From an uncultured Pseudobdellovibrionaceae bacterium (lineage in GTDB: Bacteria; Bdellovibrionota; Bdellovibrionia; Bdellovibrionales; Bdellovibrionaceae), in NCBI GenBank assembly GCA_937900305.1, contig CALCCV010000316.1:1-33747 (forward strand): DNA of 33,747 nt, in the 5' to 3' direction. The notes beneath the pieces are model-generated. The model saw nothing but the letters and a program-made list of their open reading frames with translations, was not told the DNA's origin and made no database searches. A program made the position numbers and the translations under genes. Of this stretch, positions 26,268 to 33,747 are shown in pieces. Within the stretch, counting starts at the first letter, position 1, and each line of letters opens with the position of its first letter.

Positions 26268-27803
26268 ATGGATGTAAAGTTGGTGTTTTTGATTTTGACG
26301 TTCTCGATCTCGGTCCTGGGTATGTTGGCTTTTGTCATAGCCCTGATCCAAAAACAGGTCCTAGTGCCACATCAAGCCGCCGAAGCGATCTTTGGAAATG
26401 GTGAATTAGGAACGTCTGAGTTAGATGCTAAAAGTGCTCTGAGCAGTCATTGGCAGAAACTCGATCAATCGGCTAGACGTCCTATTACGTTCGCCATCGT
26501 TGTCTCGGTAATTTGGTTAGTTTTGGGCTCTATTTTCGGTCTTCTTGTTTCATTTAAATTTCACGCTCCTGATTTTTTAGGAACCCAAGCACTTTTAACT
26601 TTCGGAAAGCTCAGACCTCTTCATCTTAATATCATTGCATACGGATGGCTCTCTCCGGCAGCACTTGCAGTTGCCATGTGGCTTGTTCCTCGACTCACGA
26701 AAGTGCCGTTGCAAAATACGAAAATTCTTTTCGCAGCGGGTTTTCTTTGGAATATCGGCGTCATTCTTGGGTGTATTGGAATTCTATTTGGCTACTCTGA
26801 TGGCCTCGAATGGCTCGAATTTTGGTGGCCATTTAAAATTTTGCTGGCACTTGCTGGAGCTATGGTTGCTATTCCATTATTTCATACGGTCTACCTTAGC
26901 AAAGAGAAGCATTTGTATGTCACTTTGTGGTACTTTATCGGCGCTCTGATTTGGTTTCCCGTTCTTTTTATCATCGCAAATTCTCATTTTCTACATTCTG
27001 GAGTTCAGCAGGCAATTGTAAACTGGTGGTTCGCGCATAACGTCCTCGGGCTTTGGGTTACGCCCCTTGGAATCGGAATCGTCTATTATTTAATTCCTAA
27101 AATTACAGGTTATCCAATCGCCTCCTATCAACTTTCTCTCTTTGGATTTTGGGGACTTGCGCTCTTCTATTCACAAGTAGGAATGCACCATTTGCTTGGT
27201 GGCCCTATTCCAACATGGTTGGGGAATTTATCTGTTGTCATGAGCGTTGGGATGTCGATTCCAGTCATTACGACTGCAATTAACCACCACGTCTCAACCT
27301 ATCGACACTTTCATGTTTTGAAAGATTCGGTTGTATTAAGATTCGTCGTGTTTGGGGCCATGTCTTATACGGTTAGTTCGCTTCAAGGATCGCTTCATTC
27401 ACTCCGGACTTTTAATTACATCACCCATTTTACTCACTGGACCGTTTCGCACGCGCATTTGGGTCTCTATGGCTTCACTACGATGGTTCTTTTTGGTGGT
27501 ATTTATTTTGCGCTGCCGAGACTCGTTGGCCGAAACTTTAAGCATCCGGGGCTTCTAAACCTTCATTTCTGGATTGCTGCGACCGGAATCATTATTTATG
27601 CCGTCGGACTTGGAATCGGAGGATGGCTACAAGGGGAAGAGCTTAGGAACATTCACGGAAGTTTTGAGACTTCAGTTAAGCTCACTATTCCATATCTCAT
27701 CGTCCGAAGTGTCGGCGGGACGCTCATGCTCATTTCTCACATTCTGATGCTGTACAACGTCTTAAGCATTTTGCGTCCCGAGAAAGTTGAGGTGAGCAAA
27801 TGA
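26268..27803 (+). CDS. ccoN: cbb3-type heme-copper oxidase subunit I with CcoS-like N-terminal segment
   Basis: RPLHLNIIAYGWLS, NWWFAHNVLGLWVTP, MHHLLGG, HWTVSHAHLGLYGF histidine motifs. Confidence 0.88.
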   Translation: MDVKLVFLILTFSISVLGMLAFVIALIQKQVLVPHQAAEAIFGNGELGTSELDAKSALSSHWQKLDQSARRPITFAIVVSVIWLVLGSIFGLLVSFKFHAPDFLGTQALLTFGKLRPLHLNIIAYGWLSPAALAVAMWLVPRLTKVPLQNTKILFAAGFLWNIGVILGCIGILFGYSDGLEWLEFWWPFKILLALAGAMVAIPLFHTVYLSKEKHLYVTLWYFIGALIWFPVLFIIANSHFLHSGVQQAIVNWWFAHNVLGLWVTPLGIGIVYYLIPKITGYPIASYQLSLFGFWGLALFYSQVGMHHLLGGPIPTWLGNLSVVMSVGMSIPVITTAINHHVSTYRHFHVLKDSVVLRFVVFGAMSYTVSSLQGSLHSLRTFNYITHFTHWTVSHAHLGLYGFTTMVLFGGIYFALPRLVGRNFKHPGLLNLHFWIAATGIIIYAVGLGIGGWLQGEELRNIHGSFETSVKLTIPYLIVRSVGGTLMLISHILMLYNVLSILRPEKVEVSK

Positions 27804-28393
27804 ATAAGGCTTATATTTTTGTATTTGGAAGTACGAGCACAATTGCCCTGTCGATCTTTCTTTTCGTACTCGTCCCCAGGATGCAAATAACAGAAGTTAA
27901 TAGTGAATCAATTAGCGCGCAGACTCCATACACCGATGCAGAGCTGCGAGGCCGACACGTTTATATCGAAAATGGCTGCATTTACTGCCACTCTCAGCAA
28001 GTGCGGGATCCAGTGGCCGGAGCCGATAAACAATTTGGCTGGGGACGACCAAGCCTGCCCTCTGATTACATTTACGACAAACCACATTTGCTCGGCACAA
28101 TGCGAACAGGACCGGATCTTTCAAACATCGGTTCTCGTCAACCAAGCCGAGACTGGCATCACCTTCATCTCTACAATCCAAGGTCCCTAGTGAGTTGGAG
28201 TATCATGCCCGGATTTTCATTCTTGTATGATATTTCTATTTCCAAAGAATCGCCGAAAGAAGGAGCTATTCGGGTTCCTGGCGCCGAAGATCAGTGGCTT
28301 GTTCCCCATGAAGAAGCTGAAGATCTCGTCTCATACCTGAAAAGCTTAAAACGTGACCGGGAACCCATGAAAGCCTCGGAGGCAATTAAATGA
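27800..28393 (+). CDS. ccoO: cbb3-type oxidase monoheme subunit II
   Basis: GRHVYIENGCIYCHSQQVRDP, LLGTMRTGPDLSNIG, IMPGF. Confidence 0.9.
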   Translation: MNKAYIFVFGSTSTIALSIFLFVLVPRMQITEVNSESISAQTPYTDAELRGRHVYIENGCIYCHSQQVRDPVAGADKQFGWGRPSLPSDYIYDKPHLLGTMRTGPDLSNIGSRQPSRDWHHLHLYNPRSLVSWSIMPGFSFLYDISISKESPKEGAIRVPGAEDQWLVPHEEAEDLVSYLKSLKRDREPMKASEAIK

Positions 28394-29016
28394 CTTTCAA
28401 ACATGACAAATTAGAAAATGAAAAAAAAGATCCCACCGAAGGCAACTCACTTAAGTTTATCAATGTTCCACTGGTTTTGATCGCACTTTTTTTAGGTTTC
28501 GGAGTCTCATACTTAGCTCTCAGGACTCCAAATACATCTTTCACTCCAGGTGATAGCCGAACACCTCCTGAATCTGCGCAAACACAAAAATCAAATGATG
28601 CCAAAAATGATGGGAATGACCTTTCTGCGATGATGGAAAAAGGAAAGCAAGTGTTCACAACAACTTGTCAGGCCTGTCACCAAGCAAACGGCGCGGGAAT
28701 CCCCGGAGCTTTTCCGCCCCTTGCAGAGTCAGAATGGGTGAATGGCTTTCCTAAACGCATGGTGGCGATTGTTCTGCACGGACTACAGGGAGAAATAAAC
28801 GTTAAGGGCCAAAAATTCCAGGGCGTAATGCCACCTTTTAAAGATCAGCTGAAGGCGGAAGATATTGCCGCAGTCGCAACTTATGTTCGCAATTCTTTCG
28901 GTAATAAAGCGGACTTAGTTACGACTGAATTGGTGAACCAAGTAAAAGAAGCAACCAAATCCAAAGCTGCATCTTGGAACGGTGAATCCGAACTGAACGG
29001 ACAAAAGTGGGAATGA
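28390..29016 (+). CDS. Membrane-anchored c-type cytochrome (CcoP-like position)
   Basis: TM anchor then CQACH heme motif and GVMPPFKDQL; ATGA overlap with ccoO. Confidence 0.88.
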   Translation: MTFKHDKLENEKKDPTEGNSLKFINVPLVLIALFLGFGVSYLALRTPNTSFTPGDSRTPPESAQTQKSNDAKNDGNDLSAMMEKGKQVFTTTCQACHQANGAGIPGAFPPLAESEWVNGFPKRMVAIVLHGLQGEINVKGQKFQGVMPPFKDQLKAEDIAAVATYVRNSFGNKADLVTTELVNQVKEATKSKAASWNGESELNGQKWE

Positions 29017-29469
29017 ATGGAACTAAGAGGACCGCCAGATAAAATTGTGACCGTGAATGGCATCGACTTTAGTCACGACGAAATCTTGCGAGTCGTAGAT
29101 GATTTTTATACGCGCATTCAGAATGATTCTGTTCTTCAAGTGCCATTTAAATCAGTTGGTGACTGGCCCGAGCACATTCAAAAACTCACTCACTTTTGGT
29201 GGGTCCGATTCGGCGGGAAACCTTATCTTTTCAATTATTACAATCCTGTTCCAAAACATTTCTTCGCCGGATTTAATCGTGACCTACTGACGAGATGGCT
29301 TTTTATATTCCAAGAGACTCTTCAATCACACTTAACATCTGAGCAAGCCGCGCTCTGGAGACTAGTCTCTGAACGGATGGGCGAAGGCCTATCTATGAAA
29401 AATGAAATTTTTAGGAGGGAATATGAATCACGAGAGCAAGAACTTAGAGGAGATCGCGAGTCTTCGTAA
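29017..29469 (+). CDS. Group III truncated hemoglobin
   Basis: VDDFYTRIQNDSVL...WPEHIQKLTHFWWVRFGGKPYLFNYYNPVPKHFFAGF...RWLFIFQETL. Confidence 0.85.
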   Translation: MELRGPPDKIVTVNGIDFSHDEILRVVDDFYTRIQNDSVLQVPFKSVGDWPEHIQKLTHFWWVRFGGKPYLFNYYNPVPKHFFAGFNRDLLTRWLFIFQETLQSHLTSEQAALWRLVSERMGEGLSMKNEIFRREYESREQELRGDRESS

Positions 29470-30043
29470 AATTCGTGTGCATGAGCCTTTTGCTGAATAT
29501 CTGAATTCCCTTCCTGACATGCATAGCTTTGATATTTCGTTGTTGGATTGCTACCGCATGGCAGGTCATGCTTGCCACGCTATCACAGGTGCGTTTCTTA
29601 TGACGGAGGCTGCGATTGAAAGACTTTTTCCTGAAACAAAAGTCTGTGAGCGTGGTGATATTGTCGTGGAGTTCGGCTCAAATCTTGACGAGCGGGCAAC
29701 TGGTCCAAGGTCCAACGTCATTAGCTTTATTACGGGCGCTTGGGCGGCTACGGGATTTCCTGGTCTTAAAGGAAATTTCAAACGTAAAGATTTAGTTTCG
29801 TACGGACATTCTGAGCTTGGGAAAAACTCAATAAGATTTTGCAGAATTTCAAACGGTAAGAACGTCGTTATTGAATGCGATCCAAGTGAATTCTTAAATA
29901 ACCTCGCTTGCAATTTGGATTTCCCAGAAAAGTGGCGAACAGAGATCTGCGCGATTTTGAAGAACCACTTAAAAGTGTTGAAAGTTTCGGTATTGTGCGA
30001 AACCGCGCCTAACAATTTATATAGACCGAATGGCTGTTGTTAA
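29423..30043 (+). CDS. FmdE-domain-like protein
   Basis: YRMAGHACHAITGAFLMTEAAIERLF...RGDIVVEFGS; start at MNHESKN. Confidence 0.55.
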   Translation: MNHESKNLEEIASLRKIRVHEPFAEYLNSLPDMHSFDISLLDCYRMAGHACHAITGAFLMTEAAIERLFPETKVCERGDIVVEFGSNLDERATGPRSNVISFITGAWAATGFPGLKGNFKRKDLVSYGHSELGKNSIRFCRISNGKNVVIECDPSEFLNNLACNLDFPEKWRTEICAILKNHLKVLKVSVLCETAPNNLYRPNGCC

Positions 30044-30407
30044 AAACCCCTTCATCAGAGTTTGTATCTTTATCGTTGGAATTTTGTCGGTTTCGCTAGG
30101 GTTTGTTGGCGTCTTTCTGCCGGTCCTTCCGACGACACCCTTTATCTTGCTCGCCGCTTGGTGTTTTCTAAGAAGCTCTGAGAGGGCACACTTCTGGATT
30201 TATCGGCAGCCGCTTTTCGGAAAAGCCATCAAGAACTGGGAAGAGCACCGATCTATTTCTAGACAAAATAAGATACTAGCGATTTTAACGATCACTCTTT
30301 CGATCATTTTCATTTGGCTTAGGGTAAATAATTTGTGGATTAAATATATGATCACGGCCTTACTTCTATTCGCTTCGACCTTTATCTCCATGCAGAAAGA
30401 AAGGTAA
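30030..30407 (+). CDS. DUF454 (YbaN-like) inner membrane protein
   Basis: GFVGVFLPVLPTTPFILLAAWCFLRSSERAHFWIYRQPLFGKAIKNWEEH. Confidence 0.88.
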   Translation: MAVVKNPFIRVCIFIVGILSVSLGFVGVFLPVLPTTPFILLAAWCFLRSSERAHFWIYRQPLFGKAIKNWEEHRSISRQNKILAILTITLSIIFIWLRVNNLWIKYMITALLLFASTFISMQKER

Positions 30408-30446
30408 TTCTCGTCAGTTTGTTCGAGAAGAAAGTGAAACAGCGGT

Positions 30447-30977
30447 TCAGTCCTTATCTCGCTTCCTCTTCTGTCGTACTCGATAAAGAGATCCGCAAGA
30501 CTTTGAACACCATCTGACGTTTGACCTACCAATAAAAAACTTTCGGCAATCCTTTAGGTCACAACGTTTTAGATTTGCAAGTGCGCCCGTCGCCAACAGA
30601 TGAGTTATCCCGTATGCCGACTGAAGTTCTGGGTCACTCATCATCGAGTTTGAATCAGCAATGTAACGCCAATAAGGCAGACCGTTTTCCGAATACTTCA
30701 AGACGTGATGAAAGCGAATGTGCTGTATTCTTGCGTTTAGGTGTTTGATGGCCTTTTCAGTAATTCCGTCATTCACGAAAATCTCAAACCAGTCGTGAAT
30801 GATGATCTTAAAATACTCGTCGTAGGTAAGCTTTCGAGTCTTTGTTTCTTCGTTGATCACGGCTGCATTCGCAGCGTCGATCAGGTTTTTAACGTCACTG
30901 TCGCCCCAACCAATAAGCTCGCCTTTCCTATAAAGCAGAAAGGGCTCTTTTTCCTCGTGTAACGCCTTTTTCAGAAT
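30447..30977 (-). CDS. CGNR zinc-finger protein; frame stays open upstream of the GTG at 30860 to 30977
   Basis: CDLKDCRKFFIGRSNVRWCSKSCGSLYRVRQKRKR; in-frame upstream codons read ILKKALHEEKEPFLLYRKGELIGWGDSDVKNLIDAANAAV. Confidence 0.65.
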   Translation of the reverse strand: MLKKALHEEKEPFLLYRKGELIGWGDSDVKNLIDAANAAVINEETKTRKLTYDEYFKIIIHDWFEIFVNDGITEKAIKHLNARIQHIRFHHVLKYSENGLPYWRYIADSNSMMSDPELQSAYGITHLLATGALANLKRCDLKDCRKFFIGRSNVRWCSKSCGSLYRVRQKRKRDKD

Positions 30978-31005
30978 TTAGCCCCCTTGAAGGCGTAACG
31001 CCTTT
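30959..31005. repeat. 11-bp direct repeat GTAACGCCTTT, second copy within palindrome AAGGCGTAACGCCTT
   Basis: 30959-30969 and 30995-31005; palindrome 30990-31004. Confidence 0.7.
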
Positions 31006-31061
31006 AATGAGATAAAGTGTTACATCAAAAAGATAGGATTATCAATGAATTGGGGTAAAGC

Positions 31062-31898
31062 ATGAGATTTGCGATAGTTAATGGCGAAAAGATAGAAGCT
31101 GAGAAGGGTCTCACAGGCGCCTGTGTCGGGTGCGATCAACCAATGATCCCGAAGTGCGGACAAATAAAGGTAAAGCACTGGGCTCACAAATCACAGTGCG
31201 AGTGCGACCGCTGGTGGGAGAACGAAACGGAATGGCACCGCTCTTGGAAAAATAACTTCCCAACTGAATGCCAGGAGATCAGACACCGTGCGAACGACGG
31301 CGAATGGCATATCGCTGACGTGAAGACAAAGCAGGATCATATTCTGGAGTTCCAACACTCCTTTTTGAATCCTGAAGAGCGGCAGGCGCGAAACAATTTT
31401 TATGGTCTGAATTTAATATGGGTTGTTGATGGCCTGAAGAGAAAGAATGATCTAGCTCGGTTGAATTCAATTTTGAAAACTGCCAAACTCATAACTCAAG
31501 GAATCAATCTTATTCAGCTTCCATCGCTTCTCGATGACTGCTCGATCTTAAAAGAATGGTCTGAGTGTAGTGGCCCTGTATTTTTTGATTTTGGAATGGA
31601 GGCCCCGCTATGGTGTCTGCTGCCAAAAACATCCAAAGGACAATATTACATCGGACCATTCGCTCGCAAGAATTTCATCGAACTTCATAATGGACTATTG
31701 ACTCAAAACGGACAGACCTTTTCGGAGCTAATTAAGGTCCTTAATGAAATAGTGTTTGCCTACGAAAATCCGCAGCAGCAAGTCGTTAGGATTCAAAGTA
31801 GACCACCTATGATGCAGAGGCAGCCAGTGATTCCTTCGAGTTTGAGATATTTATTTTATTCAAACCGTTCGCCACGACGTCGGAGCAGAAGGTTTTAG
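31062..31898 (+). CDS. CoiA-like competence/nuclease protein
   Basis: HWAHKSQCECDRWWENETEWHRSWKN...EWHIADVKTKQDHILEFQHSFLNPEERQARNNFY. Confidence 0.82.
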   Translation: MRFAIVNGEKIEAEKGLTGACVGCDQPMIPKCGQIKVKHWAHKSQCECDRWWENETEWHRSWKNNFPTECQEIRHRANDGEWHIADVKTKQDHILEFQHSFLNPEERQARNNFYGLNLIWVVDGLKRKNDLARLNSILKTAKLITQGINLIQLPSLLDDCSILKEWSECSGPVFFDFGMEAPLWCLLPKTSKGQYYIGPFARKNFIELHNGLLTQNGQTFSELIKVLNEIVFAYENPQQQVVRIQSRPPMMQRQPVIPSSLRYLFYSNRSPRRRSRRF

Positions 31899-31951
31899 AG
31901 AGAGTCGAATTGGCTGAATACCTCGTAGGCCTCTGCCTCTCCGAGAACTTT

Positions 31952-32440
31952 CTAATGCTCTAGAATCTCTTTCAGCTTGGCCATCTCAAGATCCATTTCC
32001 TTCATAGCTGCATCGAATTGGCTATCGTTCATGATTGGAGGCTGGAAAATCGTCATCATTACGGTTGCCCCATCACCATTTCTAATAACACGAGCGGGAA
32101 CAGTCCAACTTGCTTGAGGATCTTTCCATGTATGATCGAAGATGCCCAAATCTTTCACTAAGTTCATCTTCAGCTCTCCCTCTCCGAATTTTGTAACCGT
32201 CTAGAACCATTCATCCTTTCCTGGTTTTACTGAACGAAGGTTAACGATGGCGTACTTAGGCCAATTCATAGGATCCGAAATAAACCCATAAACCTTCTCG
32301 AATGGTGCGCGAATATCTACGTGTTTCACTACTGACCGAGCTATTTTGATTTCCATATTTTCTCCTTTTTTAGTTTTGGCCCATCCTTGTGACGTAATGA
32401 TAGTCAGGGCTATTGCCGTCAATAAACTCACAAATTTCAT
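31952..32440 (-). pseudogene. SRPBCC family protein split by an in-frame TAG at 32201-32203
   Basis: Both ORFs in one frame; continuous translation RSVKPGKDEWF*TVTKFGEGELKMNLVKDLGIFDHTWKDPQASWTVPARVIRNGDGATVMMTIFQPP. Confidence 0.75.
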
Positions 32441-32452
32441 TCAGCGTTCCTC

Positions 32453-32845
32453 CTACTTGGGGTTGGGAAAATGCTGAATATGCTCATCACCGTTTCTTCC
32501 AAAATAACGAACTTTGCGGCCATTGAGATAGACAATGTAGTATGCACAGCCGGAAGCACATCCCTCTCTAACGAAGTCAGAGAAAGTTGCATCTCCGGTC
32601 TGCACCTTTCGGTTAATCGCGTCTAATTTCTCTTGGGAAAAACACGGTGCCACGCCTTCATGTTTGAAGGGTATCGACAGAGAAAAGGATTCTCCGTCTT
32701 GCGAATAGTATCGACACTCGTTTCTCAAAAAATCGACGTGATAAGATTCAACTCCCTCGTTAATGAGAATTGAGAGGATCTCAGGAAAAGAAATCTGCCG
32801 TGCAAGCGACTTCTCAAGCAACGGTCGGATAACTGACTCATTCAT
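32453..32845 (-). CDS. DUF1398 family protein
   Basis: EGVESYHVDFLRNECRYYSQDGES...FVREGCASGCAYYIVYLNGRKVRYFGRNGDEHIQHFP. Confidence 0.82.
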   Translation of the reverse strand: MNESVIRPLLEKSLARQISFPEILSILINEGVESYHVDFLRNECRYYSQDGESFSLSIPFKHEGVAPCFSQEKLDAINRKVQTGDATFSDFVREGCASGCAYYIVYLNGRKVRYFGRNGDEHIQHFPNPK

Positions 32846-32860
32846 ATATAGAGTCTCCTT

Positions 32861-33328
32861 TCATTCGGTCGGGACAGTTTTGATTTGAAGATGGTCCGCT
32901 AGCTTTTGCAAAAGTGCCTTAAGCTGGGATCGTTCTGCTTTTGTGATGCAGGAAAAAAACTCGCGGTCGTTTTCGTCAGCGAGAGTTGCCAGCTTTGGAA
33001 CAAGCGATGCACCTTTGGTGGTTAGTTCAATATCTTGATACCGTCGATCACTTGAAGATTCCCTGCGGCTCACTAAACCTTTTTCGAGAAGGCGAGTGAT
33101 GAGTTTTGAAACGGCTCCCCGAGTAAGACCAGTTAATTCGGCGACCGCACTGGGCGAAGTCGTATCATCCCCACTATACATCTGTCGAAGAATGGCCCAT
33201 TCGGCGACGGTAACACCGCTTGCTTCGAGCTTCCGAGCAAATGAATAGGAAACATTATTGGAAACAGTTCGCATCCAATAACCGATGTGATCGGTGAGAT
33301 CACTCGCTTCAAGCTTTTGCTTCTTCAT
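32861..33328 (-). CDS. MarR family transcriptional regulator
   Basis: LTGLTRGAVSKLITRLLEKGLVSRRESSSDRRYQDIELTTKGASL. Confidence 0.9.
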   Translation of the reverse strand: MKKQKLEASDLTDHIGYWMRTVSNNVSYSFARKLEASGVTVAEWAILRQMYSGDDTTSPSAVAELTGLTRGAVSKLITRLLEKGLVSRRESSSDRRYQDIELTTKGASLVPKLATLADENDREFFSCITKAERSQLKALLQKLADHLQIKTVPTE

Positions 33329-33348
33329 TTTAACGCCTCCGATATTGA

Positions 33349-33391
33349 GATATTAGTATATAAGGAAATAGTTGTCACGGAAACTAATATC
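33349..33391. promoter_or_regulatory. 9-bp inverted repeat GATATTAGT...ACTAATATC upstream of the MarR gene
   Basis: 33349-33357 and 33383-33391, perfect arms. Confidence 0.5.
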
Positions 33392-33737
33392 CCATTCGAT
33401 TAACGGTTTATTGGATTGTAGATTGGGTCATAACGTCTAGAAACTGATGAGCCTCCTTAAGCGATCTTTCGGCCCACGTAGGTTTTGGGGTGTCTTTGAT
33501 AGCTCAAGTCAATTCAACGTTTGAATGGTCTTGTGGGCGGCTCTTCTTATCCCACATGGTCGTGGGGAAAATACTCCGAGGGAACTCTGACTCCGCGACG
33601 CTCGATTTTCTCGGTCATAATAGAAGTTTTCATGAACCAATGCGAGATAAGGTAGCTTACCGAACAAGCCCCCAGAAGCGGAACAAGTCCAAGCGGTTGC
33701 CGGGTCGTTTCTAAAGCAAAAATTACGGAGGCAAACA

Positions 33738-33747
33738 ATGCCCGCGA
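33738..33747 (+). CDS. Start of a truncated CDS running off the window (ATGCCCGCGA...)
   Basis: ATG preceded by CGGAGG RBS at suitable spacing; only the first codons visible. Confidence 0.35.

Noticed and set aside
33490-33738. Short overlapping ORFs near the right edge
   Set aside because: Both strands give low-quality products; no domain or RBS support.
1-33747. CRISPR arrays, rRNA and tRNA genes
   Set aside because: No regularly spaced repeat-spacer array, rRNA-like or standalone tRNA-like sequence was seen apart from the tmRNA 3' domain.

Overview
The window looks like a Gram-negative accessory region, possibly from a Bdellovibrionota or Deltaproteobacteria-like host (inference only). 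It has two parts. (1) About 1-17.8 kb is an integrative-element-like island. It carries a replication-relaxation-like protein, a large serine recombinase interrupted by one in-frame TGA, and a minus-strand ssrA (tmRNA) remnant. The remnant has an intact CCA 3' end and a recognisable tag/H5/PK2 segment but no detectable 5' end. Downstream are an AbiEi/AbiEii toxin-antitoxin pair translationally coupled to an unrecognised 651-aa protein, an unusual DNA methyltransferase, an Api92/YubB-like protein, wHTH (replication-initiator-like) proteins flanking a highly structured intergenic region, and a lipoprotein/membrane-protein pair. (2) About 17.9-30.4 kb is a respiratory and nitrogen-oxide cluster: histidine kinase, SCO1, nirV, nirK fused to cytochrome c, cupredoxin, Rrf2/NsrR-like regulator, nnrS and CcoI-type P-ATPase, divergent from ccoN (with a CcoS-like N-terminus), ccoO, cytochrome c, group III truncated globin, an FmdE-like protein and DUF454. 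The right end has CGNR, CoiA-like, SRPBCC (split by an in-frame TAG), DUF1398 and MarR genes. The best candidates for new biology are the three-gene AbiE-type operon with its twin-dyad operator abutting the truncated ssrA, the repeated GTCCCA-N6-GTCCCA intergenic element shared with the ssrA remnant, the structured region at 13.9-14.1 kb, and the NO-handling cluster with a variant CcoN. All family calls were made by eye from translations; no searches were run.
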